The position numbers and the translations under genes were made by a program. A stretch of 64,000 nt of DNA from Streptococcus sanguinis (lineage in GTDB: Bacteria > Bacillota > Bacilli > Lactobacillales > Streptococcaceae). Every line of letters starts with the position of its first letter. Position 1 is the stretch's first letter. Below are positions 17,803-26,700 of this stretch, in pieces. The DNA lies in contig NZ_CP054570.1 in assembly GCF_013343115.1 (NCBI RefSeq), positions 248,001-312,000 of the forward strand, read 5' to 3'. The notes below the pieces were generated by a model. That model did no database searches. It was given only the letters and a program-made list of their open reading frames with translations, and was not told the DNA's origin.

Positions 17803-18954
17803 ATGCCTACATATATTAAAGCAGATCAATTTTTCTATCCTCAGGGAATCCGTCAAGGCGGTTATTTAGAGCTGATTGACGGCAAGTTTGGCAAGCTGGT
17901 ACAGTCTGTTCCGCAGGATGCAGAAGTCATAGACTACAGCGGCTACTCGATTGCGCCGGGTCTGGTGGATACTCACATTCACGGCTTCGGCGGTGTTGAT
18001 GTAATGGACAATAACATCGAAGGAACTCTTCATACCATGAGTGAGGGTCTCTTGACTACCGGTGTGACCAGCTTTTTACCAACAACCCTGACATCGTCCT
18101 ATGAGCGGCTCTTAGCGGTTACTGAAAATATCGGTGCACGCTATCAAGAAGCCAGCGGAGCCAAGATTCGCGGACTCTATTTTGAAGGGCCTTATTTCAC
18201 CGAAAAGTATAAAGGCGCTCAAAATCCGGCCTATATGAAAGATCCTAGCATGGATGAGTTTCGTGCTTGGCAAAAGGCCGCAAATGGCTTGCTCAATAAA
18301 ATTGCTCTCGCGCCAGAACGTGATGGCGTTGAGAAATTTGTCCGTACGCTGACTGATGAAGGCGTGACCGTTGCCCTGGGGCATTCTAACGCAACCTTTG
18401 ATGAAGCCAAAACTGCGGTCGAAGCAGGTGCCAGTGTCTGGGTGCATGCTTACAATGGTATGCGGGGCTTGACTCATCGGGAGCTAGGCATGGTTGGTGC
18501 CATGTATGAGTTGCCCCACACCTATGCGGAACTGATTTGTGACGGCCACCATGTGGACCCTAAGGCCTGTGACATCTTGCTCAAGCAGAAGGGACATGAA
18601 AATATTGCTCTCATTACTGACTGTATGACCGCAGGAGGTCTTGAAGATGGTGACTACATGCTGGGAGAATTTCCAGTGGTTGTGGCGGAAGGAACAGCTC
18701 GGCTCAAGTCGACGGGCAATCTAGCTGGCTCTATCCTTAAACTCAAGGACGGATTGAAAAATGTGGTCAAATGGGGCATTGCCAATCCTCATCAGGCGGT
18801 CATGATGGCTAGCCTGATTCCGGCGAAGTCCGTCCATATTGATGATGTCTGCGGACAGATCAAGGAAGGCTACGATGCTGACTTTATCGTTTTAGATAAA
18901 GATTTAGAGTTGGTAGCTACTTATCTTGATGGTCAAGAACGATTCCATGTATGA
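17803..18954 (+). CDS. nagA: N-acetylglucosamine-6-phosphate deacetylase
   Basis: A 383-residue amidohydrolase that removes acetate from GlcNAc-6-P, feeding GlcN-6-P to glycolysis (via NagB) or wall synthesis. DTHIHGFGGVDVMD carries the metal-binding HxH; YFEGPYF has the conserved Glu; VALGHSNA and HAYNGMRG carry further metal and substrate ligands; LITDCMTAGG has the catalytic Asp. The ATG at 17803 follows AAAAGGGAGG; an in-frame ATG at 17731 lacks a ribosome binding site and adds residues foreign to the family. Regulation looks unusual: palindromic operator and poly-G leader. Confidence 0.95.
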   Translation: MPTYIKADQFFYPQGIRQGGYLELIDGKFGKLVQSVPQDAEVIDYSGYSIAPGLVDTHIHGFGGVDVMDNNIEGTLHTMSEGLLTTGVTSFLPTTLTSSYERLLAVTENIGARYQEASGAKIRGLYFEGPYFTEKYKGAQNPAYMKDPSMDEFRAWQKAANGLLNKIALAPERDGVEKFVRTLTDEGVTVALGHSNATFDEAKTAVEAGASVWVHAYNGMRGLTHRELGMVGAMYELPHTYAELICDGHHVDPKACDILLKQKGHENIALITDCMTAGGLEDGDYMLGEFPVVVAEGTARLKSTGNLAGSILKLKDGLKNVVKWGIANPHQAVMMASLIPAKSVHIDDVCGQIKEGYDADFIVLDKDLELVATYLDGQERFHV

Positions 18955-19112
18955 GAACCGCAGGTGTTTTAAATTAGTCTCCTTATATTTTTCAGAAAGA
19001 GCAGGGAAACCTGTTCTTTTTGATTGGCAAGCTACTTGATATCCTTCTCCTAGATTTGAATTGCTTTCTTAGGCGTGATATAATGAGACTATAATGTAAA
19101 CAGGAGTAAGCT

Positions 19113-19307
19113 ATGAAACGAATTGATGCGAAATTTTTGATAATGGGACTTGTTTTGCTGCTGGCGGGACTGATCTTTGGACGAATCTTAATCCTTGTCG
19201 CAGGAGCAGCTTTCATTATCTATAGTTTTTTCAGTAAAGGCATGGAGCCGACCAAGGAAAATATCTTCAAACCTAAGCCAATACTGAAGAAAAAGGAAAA
19301 GAAGTGA
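19113..19307 (+). CDS. Small membrane protein, unknown function
   Basis: A 64-residue protein with two hydrophobic segments (residues 8-27 and 28-42) and a lysine-rich C-terminus. A CAGGAG ribosome binding site and a convincing promoter (TTGAAT, 17 bases, extended -10 TGATATAAT with hexamer 19079-19084) support expression. I recognise no family. Confidence 0.6.
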   Translation: MKRIDAKFLIMGLVLLLAGLIFGRILILVAGAAFIIYSFFSKGMEPTKENIFKPKPILKKKEKK

Positions 19308-19383
19308 GCAGTTCTGCTCTTGTAATCACTGTAGCAGCTGCCTTACTGAAGGCAGTAGATGGAACTTATAAAGGAGACATGAG

Positions 19384-20229
19384 ATGAGAGAATATCTTTT
19401 GAACAATGGTGTTGGCATTCCGGTGCTGGGCTTCGGTACTTGGAAGGCTCAGGATGGCGAAGAAGCCTATCAAGCAACATTAGCCGCTCTCAAGGCAGGC
19501 TATCGTCACATTGATACGGCAGCCATCTATAAGAACGAAGAGAGTGTCGGACGGGCAATCAAGGACAGCGGCATCCCGCGGGAGGAGCTCTTCATCACGA
19601 CCAAGCTTTGGAATGACATTCATACTTATGCGGAGGCTCAAGAGGCCTTTGCTGCCTCAATGGGGCGGTTGGGACTGGACTATCTGGATCTCTACCTCAT
19701 CCACTGGCCGAATCCCAAACCCCTGAGGGAAAATGATGCTTGGAAAAAGCGCAATGCTGAGGTCTGGCGGGCTATGGAAGATCTTTATAATCTCGGCAAG
19801 ATTCGAGCGATTGGCGTCAGCAATTTCCTGTCTCATCATTTAGAAGCCTTGCTTGAAACAGCGCACATGACTCCTGCTGTCAATCAAATCCGTCTGGCTC
19901 CGGGTGTCTATCAGACAGAGGCGGTGAACTTCTGCCGTGAGCATGAGATTCTACTGGAAGCTTGGGGACCATTTGGCCAAGGTGAGCTCTTCCAAAATCC
20001 AGCCGTGCAGGCTGTGGCAGACAAGTATGGCAAGACCATTGCCCAAGTCGCTTTAGCTTGGAGTTTGCAGGAAGGCTTCCTGCCCCTGCCTAAGTCGGTT
20101 ACTCCGAGCCGGATTGCCAGCAATCTGGACTGCTTTGACATCGAGCTAGATCCAGCAGACTTAGAAGTCCTCAAAAATATCAGTGGCCTGGCGGGTGGCG
20201 CACCAAATCCTGATGAAATGGATTTTTAG
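19384..20229 (+). CDS. Aldo/keto reductase
   Basis: A 281-residue NADPH-dependent reductase with the AKR tetrad: Asp in GYRHIDTAAIYKNE, Tyr in the same motif, Lys in ITTKLWN and His in YLIHWPNP. The nucleotide-binding end LPKSVTPSRIASN is present. It resembles 2,5-diketo-gluconate reductase/methylglyoxal-type members; the true substrate is unknown. The next gene starts at the base after its stop codon. Confidence 0.9.
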   Translation: MREYLLNNGVGIPVLGFGTWKAQDGEEAYQATLAALKAGYRHIDTAAIYKNEESVGRAIKDSGIPREELFITTKLWNDIHTYAEAQEAFAASMGRLGLDYLDLYLIHWPNPKPLRENDAWKKRNAEVWRAMEDLYNLGKIRAIGVSNFLSHHLEALLETAHMTPAVNQIRLAPGVYQTEAVNFCREHEILLEAWGPFGQGELFQNPAVQAVADKYGKTIAQVALAWSLQEGFLPLPKSVTPSRIASNLDCFDIELDPADLEVLKNISGLAGGAPNPDEMDF

Positions 20230-20682
20230 ATGAAAATCCGATTCTATCGAAGTTCAGATAGAGAAGCCTTGCAGTCTTACCATTTAACCGACTTGAGATT
20301 TACCAGTCATCCGAGCCAGGCTGTCGCTGACTTGGAAAATCGCTATGCCATCTTGGGTATTGAAGAACACCAAATCGTAACCTTTTTAATCTTGGACGCT
20401 GGGGAAAAGAAGTATACTTATGGCGGTCAGCCAGATAGCCTGCTCCTTCGTAGCTTTTCAACGGATGAAGACTTTCAGATGCGAGGGTACGGTAGTCAGA
20501 CGCTGAAGCTCTTGCCTGATTTCATAAGAGAGCATTTGCCTATGTATAAAAGCATCATACTAGGTGTCAATGAGAGAAATCAAGTCGCTTCCTACCTCTA
20601 CCGAGAGACTGGTTTTAGCAAACAGTCCCAGCGCATATTAGGATCAGTCGGCTGGCAGGAAGTGTATGAATTAAAAATATAA
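20230..20682 (+). CDS. GNAT-family N-acetyltransferase
   Basis: A 150-residue GNAT protein (RSFSTDEDFQMRGYGSQTLKLLPDFI, then VNERNQVASYLYRETGF). It begins directly after the aldo-keto reductase stop, so the two are surely co-transcribed. Substrate unknown. Confidence 0.82.
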   Translation: MKIRFYRSSDREALQSYHLTDLRFTSHPSQAVADLENRYAILGIEEHQIVTFLILDAGEKKYTYGGQPDSLLLRSFSTDEDFQMRGYGSQTLKLLPDFIREHLPMYKSIILGVNERNQVASYLYRETGFSKQSQRILGSVGWQEVYELKI

Positions 20683-20683
20683 A

Positions 20684-20714
20684 GGTATCCCCAGTTTGAA
20701 AAGAGCTGGGGATT
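20684..20714 (+). terminator. Terminator after the GNAT gene
   Basis: ATCCCCAG/CTGGGGAT hairpin followed by TTAATT; it marks the boundary of the AT-rich insertion that starts here. The T-run is weak. Confidence 0.6.
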
Positions 20715-20885
20715 TAATTGGATTGATTTTAAAAATAGTTTTAATCAATAATTTACGATAAAAATCTAACTTCTTATCCTCTAAAAGTGAGTGTCAGTAA
20801 TGTAGCAAGTAAACTAATAGAGTTTAAGATATTATTACTATTTTAAGCTACCATACAGAATGTATTAGAGTGAATTACTTAAGAA

Positions 20886-20914
20886 TTTAAAAGGATAGTT
20901 AAAAATGCTATAAT
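20886..20914 (+). promoter_or_regulatory. Promoter of the MazG/DUF2075 operon
   Basis: Extended -10 TGCTATAAT (hexamer 20909-20914) with TTTAAA 17 bases upstream (20886-20891). The remaining sequence 20715-20885 is AT-rich with nothing I can name. Confidence 0.65.
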
Positions 20915-20969
20915 GTTACTTAAATTATAACAGTTTAGATTTATCGAAATTAATTGAGGTTAAGAACAA

Positions 20970-21305
20970 ATGGATGAATTAATAAAAAAAATAAATAAAT
21001 TTAGAGATGATCGTGATTGGAGAAAGTTTCACAATGAAAAAGACTTAGCTATATCTATTTCACTGGAAGCCAGTGAACTTTTGGAGTTGTTCCAATGGAA
21101 ACAGTCAGATGAAGTTGTCAGTCATTCATTAGATCAAATTGCTGAAGAGTTAGCAGATGTTTTAATTTATAGTTTTATGTTGGCTGATAATTTACAATTA
21201 GATGTAGAAAAGATTATTGAAGATAAATTAGTTGATAATAATCGGAAATATCCTGTAAAGTTAAGTAAAGGGAATAATAAAAAATATACTGAGTTGGAGA
21301 AATAA
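20970..21305 (+). CDS. MazG-like nucleotide pyrophosphohydrolase
   Basis: A 111-residue all-alpha NTP pyrophosphatase of the compact MazG-like type. The metal-binding ExxE and ExxD motifs are visible in LEASELLELFQW and EELADVLIYSF. Such enzymes cut NTPs or modified dNTPs to the monophosphate. The stop codon shares its last base with the ATG of the next gene, so the two proteins are made together. It is clearly more AT-rich than the flanking core genes, a sign of transfer. A role in defence is inference from its partner and location. Confidence 0.88.
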   Translation: MDELIKKINKFRDDRDWRKFHNEKDLAISISLEASELLELFQWKQSDEVVSHSLDQIAEELADVLIYSFMLADNLQLDVEKIIEDKLVDNNRKYPVKLSKGNNKKYTELEK

Positions 21306-23047
21306 TGGTTAAAATAAAAAGTCCAATTGTAAGAGAGATAGAGTATTCAAGCAATTCACTGGTAAATCTTAAAAGTCAACTTAAATCTAGTGAACATAAA
21401 AATGATATAAAATTTTTATTTGATTATCCAGTTGTCTATATTGTTAACGATGAGAAGAATGATCAATTTAGTGTATATGTAGGAGAAACAGCTGATATAA
21501 TTCGGCGAACTAGCCAACACTTAACAGATGATATAAAGAAAGAAAACAGAGATGATTGGAGAGACTTTGCAACATCTTCGACAACAAAGATGTTTATAAT
21601 TGGTCACAATCATTTTAATAAGTCTTTAACTCTAGACATAGAAAATCGTTTAATGCTTTATCTTTCAAGTGTTGATATAGTTTCCAGTATTCAAAATCGA
21701 AGAGGAAATCCCCAAAATAAATATTTTACATCCGATGAGTTAGATTCAATTTTTTCAAAAATTTGGCGTTTGCTAAGAAAGAGTAACAAACATTTATTTC
21801 CTGTTGAGAGTATTGTTCGAAATTCAGCAATTTTCAAAGCGTCTCCGTTTCATAAATTGACCGAAGAACAGATCGAAGCTAAAAACACTATTATTAATAA
21901 AATAAGTGCCTCGATTAGTAAAAATCAAGATGGGATACTCATTCTAGTTAAAGGAGAAGCTGGAGCGGGGAAAACAGTTTTAATGAGTTCGCTTGTGGAT
22001 GATTTATTAAACTCTGATGATATTTCATTTATCAAAGATAATAATTTCATTAATATCGTTGTAAACAATGATCATCAATTAAAAGTGTACAAAGAAATTG
22101 AAAGAAAATTAGATTGGAATAGTGGCTCTAGTTTAGAAGTAGCTAACAAGCCTACTCAATTTTTAAATGCACTGAAGAAAAATGCTATTAAGGCAGGAGT
22201 GGTTATAGTTGACGAAGGCCACCTACTGCTTACTGCGAAAAATCAGTCATATCTTGGTGGAAATCATTTAAAGGATTTACTAGCACAATCAAAAGTAGTT
22301 GTTCTGGTTTATGATGATAAACAGATTATGAATAAATCTCAAATATGGACTGATAATACATTTTTAGAGTTGGAGCATGAGGTTAATCTGGAAGGAAATT
22401 TAATTGAATTACGCAATCAAATGAGAATTAGCGCAAATTCTAAAACTATTGATTGGATTCGTTGTATTATTGATGAAGGTGAAATTAAGAAATTTAAAAA
22501 AGATGCTCAATATGATATTAAATCTTTTGATTCTCCTTTGGAACTACAAAATGCTATCAAATCTAAGAATGCTAATCAAAAACTAGGTATTTCTAGATTG
22601 GTAGCAACATATGATTGGCCATATGTTAGAGAAAATAAGAAACAAGCAACTCCGAAATGGTTTGTTGAAATAGGTAATTGGAAGGCCCCTTGGAATCTAC
22701 AATTAGAGCCAGAGAAGGAATTTGACAAATTATCTTGGATAGAGCAGCCTCAAACAATTAATGAAGTAGGCTCTACGTTCACAGTTCAAGGATTTGACTT
22801 GAATTATGTAGGTGTTATTATCGGACCATCTGTAAAGTATCGAAACGGCAAAATTATTTATGATATTTCTGAAAGTAAAAATAAAGGTGCTGTTCAAAAC
22901 CGTAAACTTGCGAATGGTAAAAAAGTCAACTATGGCGAAAGCCTGTTGCGAAATGAACTAAATGTTTTGTTAACGCGTGGTGTAAATGGTCTATATATTT
23001 ATGCTGTTGATGAAGAATTAAGGGAAGCTCTGAAGAAGGTGTTATAA
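21305..23047 (+). CDS. GIY-YIG nuclease fused to a DUF2075 helicase-like ATPase
   Basis: A 580-residue fusion. Residues 43-130 show a GIY-YIG endonuclease core (Tyr45-Ile-Val, then Tyr58-Val-Gly60, RR and a later Glu in DIENRL). From about residue 200 comes a DUF2075 P-loop domain related to SF1 helicases: Walker A GEAGAGKT (217-224), Walker B VDEGH (302-306), an NQMR motif, VQGFDLNYVGVIIG and the arginine-finger-like LLTRGVNG near residue 565. It is coupled to the MazG-like gene and has low-GC codon use. This is probably a DNA- or RNA-targeting machine of a defence module; the substrate is unknown. Confidence 0.83.
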   Translation: MVKIKSPIVREIEYSSNSLVNLKSQLKSSEHKNDIKFLFDYPVVYIVNDEKNDQFSVYVGETADIIRRTSQHLTDDIKKENRDDWRDFATSSTTKMFIIGHNHFNKSLTLDIENRLMLYLSSVDIVSSIQNRRGNPQNKYFTSDELDSIFSKIWRLLRKSNKHLFPVESIVRNSAIFKASPFHKLTEEQIEAKNTIINKISASISKNQDGILILVKGEAGAGKTVLMSSLVDDLLNSDDISFIKDNNFINIVVNNDHQLKVYKEIERKLDWNSGSSLEVANKPTQFLNALKKNAIKAGVVIVDEGHLLLTAKNQSYLGGNHLKDLLAQSKVVVLVYDDKQIMNKSQIWTDNTFLELEHEVNLEGNLIELRNQMRISANSKTIDWIRCIIDEGEIKKFKKDAQYDIKSFDSPLELQNAIKSKNANQKLGISRLVATYDWPYVRENKKQATPKWFVEIGNWKAPWNLQLEPEKEFDKLSWIEQPQTINEVGSTFTVQGFDLNYVGVIIGPSVKYRNGKIIYDISESKNKGAVQNRKLANGKKVNYGESLLRNELNVLLTRGVNGLYIYAVDEELREALKKVL

Positions 23048-23062
23048 TAAAAATGGAATGAC

Positions 23063-23509
23063 ACTCTCTCAGTTAATATCTTCTTTAATACCAGCATTCC
23101 GACGACTGTCATCATTCTAAAGAAAGACCGGACTAACCGCGATGTTTTCTTCATTGATGCGTCTAAGGAGTTTGACAAGGGCAAGAACCAGAATATCATG
23201 ACGGATGCTCATATTGACAAGATTCTGAAAGCCTATAAGGCTAGGGAAGATGTAGATAAGTTTGCCCATCTGGCCAGCTTTGAAGAAATTGTCGAAAATG
23301 ACTACAATCTTAATATTCCTCGCTACGTAGATACTTTTGAGGAAGAAGAAGTCGAGCCATTGACTGAGATTGTGACTAAGATCAATCATACTAATAAGGA
23401 GATTGAAAGTAAAAAAGCTGAACTTATAGACATGCTGGGTCAGCTCAGAGGCACAACGCCTGAAGCTCAGTAGGAACTGGAGAAGTTTTTGGCTGAGTTT
23501 GAGAAATAG
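23063..23509 (+). pseudogene. C-terminal remnant of a type I methyltransferase gene (hsdM)
   Basis: The frame reads LSVNIFFNTSIPTTVIILKK, then DVFFIDASKEFDKGKNQN, IMTDAHIDKIL and LIDMLGQLRGTTPEAQ, which is the tail of HsdM, the modification subunit of type I systems. About the first two thirds of the gene, with its catalytic motifs, is gone. A CAG to TAG change at 23471-23473 also cuts the last 11 residues (ELEKFLAEFEK then stop at 23507-23509). No hsdS or hsdR is visible. The break lies just after the DUF2075 gene. Confidence 0.85.
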
Positions 23510-23533
23510 TATCTTAATAAACATCCCATAACA

Positions 23534-23581
23534 AACCAATCAAACTGGTGCACTCTGCGCTAGTTCTGATTGGTTTTTCTT
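23534..23581 (+). terminator. Terminator after the hsdM remnant
   Basis: AACCAATCA pairs with TGATTGGTT across an imperfect inner stem, then TTTTCTT. Confidence 0.75.
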
Positions 23582-23767
23582 ATTTCCGAATTTTAAAATG
23601 TATTTGTTCTAAATTTCAAATAAATAGAGACTTGAAACTTTATCATATAGCTTTTCTTGGCTAGAACATTCGTCATTATTACGTTTTTGTTACATTTGTT
23701 ATATGTGTATGAATTGTCAGAAAATTTTTATTATAATATGGTTTATAAATAAAGTAAGGAGACTTCT

Positions 23768-26700
23768 ATGCAAAGACAACGTTTTTCACTCCGTAAATAC
23801 AAGTTCGGTCTGGCTTCTGTTCTGTTGGGAACTGCTCTGGTTTTTGGTGCGGGACAGGCTCAGGCGGATGAGCAGGCGACAGCTAGTTCGTCAGGGCAAG
23901 GTCAGACATCTACTGCTGTGGTATCAGCGACTGAGTCCGCTTCTCAAGCAGCTACACCTGAGAGTCAGCCGGCAAGTTCAGCTACTGTGGAGAAAGCAGC
24001 ACCAGCTTCTTCTGAATCGGCTACTTCAAGTACAGAGCATGCTAGCCAGCCTTCTACGACAGAGGCTAAGGAAGCATCTGCAGCTCCTGTAGAGAAAGGA
24101 GCGACTTCTTCATCAGAAGAGGCTTCTTCAAGTGCTGAGAAGATAACTCAACCATCTGCCACAGAGACCAATCCGACAGCTCCAGCTAGTCCGACAGCAG
24201 AGTCTCCGGCAGCCGCAAACTCAGACAAGTCTGCTGCTAATCCTGATGCAGTAGCAGAGTCACCAACTTCTCGGGATGCTAAACCAAGCAGCATCAGTAC
24301 CAATGAGATTATCAAGGTTCCTCAGACCTGGTCTCAGGGCTATAAAGGTCAAGGCCGGCTGGTAGCGATTATCGACTCAGGTCTGGATGTCCATCATGAG
24401 GTTCTGAAGATTTCTGATCCATCAAAGGCCAAGTATCAGACAGAGGCAGCTCTGGAAGAAGCCAAGAAAAAGGCCGGCATTGACTACGGGAAGTGGTACA
24501 ATAGCAAGGTTGTCTATGCCTATAACTATATTGACGGTGATGACAATATCAAGGAAAAGAACAGTTACTCGCATGGTATGCACGTAACAGGGATTACAGC
24601 GGGAAATCCCAACAAGAAAGCGCCTAATAATGAGTATGTCTATGGTGTTGCACCAGAAGCACAAGTTATGTTTATGCGGGTCTTCTCAGACCGTCAACGC
24701 ACAACAAGCGACGCTATCTATATCAAAGCCATTGATGATGCAGTAGCTTTGGGAGCTGATACCATCAATATGAGTCTAGGTTCAGCAACAGGTTCAACGG
24801 TTGATGTCAGCCCTAGTCTGCAGGCGGCTATTGAGCGCGCTCGGGCTAAGGGAGTGAGCGTGATCATTGCGGCGGGTAATGATAACACCTTCGGAAGTGA
24901 ATACTCTAAACCGCTGGTTGAAAATCCAGACTATGGTCTAGTTGGCAGTCCTTCAACAGCAGAAAGCTCTATCTCAGTCGCCTCTGTCAATAATACTGTC
25001 CTGACAGAGGAAGTCATGGAAGTGCGTGGTCTGGAAAAGAACGATAAGCTTTTGAACGGTCATTTCAGCTACTCCATGGGTGAGACAAATGCAACCTTTG
25101 AAAAGGGCAAGGAATATGAGTATGTTCATGTTGGTCTTGGCCGTGAAGAGGACTTTGCTGGTAAGGATCTGACAGGTAAGCTGGCTCTTATCCAGCGTGG
25201 TTCCTTTACCTTTGCTGAAAAAGTTAGAAATGCTATTAGCCATGGTGCTGTTGGTGCTCTGATCTACAATAATGTCGACGGAGCTAACCTAACGATGAGC
25301 CTAGACAGTGAATCTAAAAAGGTTCCGTCAGCCTTTATTAGTAAGGAATATGGAGAGGCTTTGGCAGCTGGTAATTACAAGGTGGTCTTTAATGGTCTTA
25401 AGGTCAATCGGCCGCATCCAGGAGCTGGTAGTCTGTCTGACTTCTCTAGTTGGGGTGTAACGACAGATGGCTTGCTCAAGCCAGATGTGACAGCACCAGG
25501 TGGCGATATTTACTCTTCGCTTAATGACAATACCTATGGATCTATGAAGGGAACCAGTATGGCTACGCCTCATGTGGCTGGTGTAGCGGCTCTGGTCAAG
25601 GAATATCTCCTTCAGCACTATCCAGACCTGACACCTGCCCAGAATGCCGATTTAGTCAAAGCGCTCATTATGTCTACAGCCAAGCTGCACGTCAACAAGG
25701 AAACTGGTGTCTACACCTCTCCGCGTCAGCAGGGTGCAGGTATCGTAGATACGGCAGCGGCTATTTCTACGGGCCTCTATGTGACAGGGGATAACCAATA
25801 TCCTAGTGTTTCCTTGGGCAATGTCCAAGACAGCTTCACTTTTGACGTTACGGTTCATAATATCACAGATAAGGACCGGACGCTGAAGATGATTGTTAAT
25901 ACCAATACGGATGCGGTTAAGGATGGTTACTATACTCTGACACCTCGCAAATTAACCGAAACAGTCTGGCCAGAAGTTACAGTCAAGGCTCACAGCAGCC
26001 AGAAAGTGACGGTCAAGGTAAATACTGCTAAGTTTGCGGAAGAGTTGATCAAGCAGATGCCGAACGGCTATTTCTTAGAAGGCTTTGTCCGCTTTGTGGA
26101 TCCAGCAGATGACGGCGATGTTGTTAGTCTGCCATTTATGGGCTTCCGCGGGCAATTCCAAGATCTGCCAGCTGTAGAAAGACCAATCTATGATCTGGTC
26201 CAAGAAGGCAAGTCAGGCTTCTATTACCGAGTGCCAGAGGACAAGAGTATCCTGTCTGATGACAATGTCTCTTCGCTTGTGACGGAATCCAATGACAAGC
26301 TCTATTCGACCGGTCGAACAGCTGCTCGCAGCTCAATTGTACTGGGAACTGCAGAAAATGCGGATGGTAAGCATGTGCTGCAGCTGGGAGCGGATGGCAA
26401 GATTCGTCTGGCCTTCTCACCTAATGGTGATGGCAATCAGGACAGCATCCAGTATCGGACAGTTCTCTATCGCAATATCAATAATCTGACAGCTAGTGTC
26501 TATACGGCAGATGATACGGACTATCGCTTCCCAATCTGGCAGAGCAGCACGATTAGAGAAGGCCGCAAGAACTATTATAGTGGTCAGTCAGACAATCCTA
26601 AGTCCTACCTACTAGAAGATACATACTGGGATGGTCGTGATAGCAAGGGTGAGAAGCTGGAAGATGGCCTCTATACCTATGTGGTTCGCTATACGCCAGA

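Noticed and set aside
20821..20850. Two TTTAAG hexamers upstream of the MazG-like gene as a CiaR site
   Set aside because: The spacing is about 16-17 bases, not the five bases of a CiaR box.
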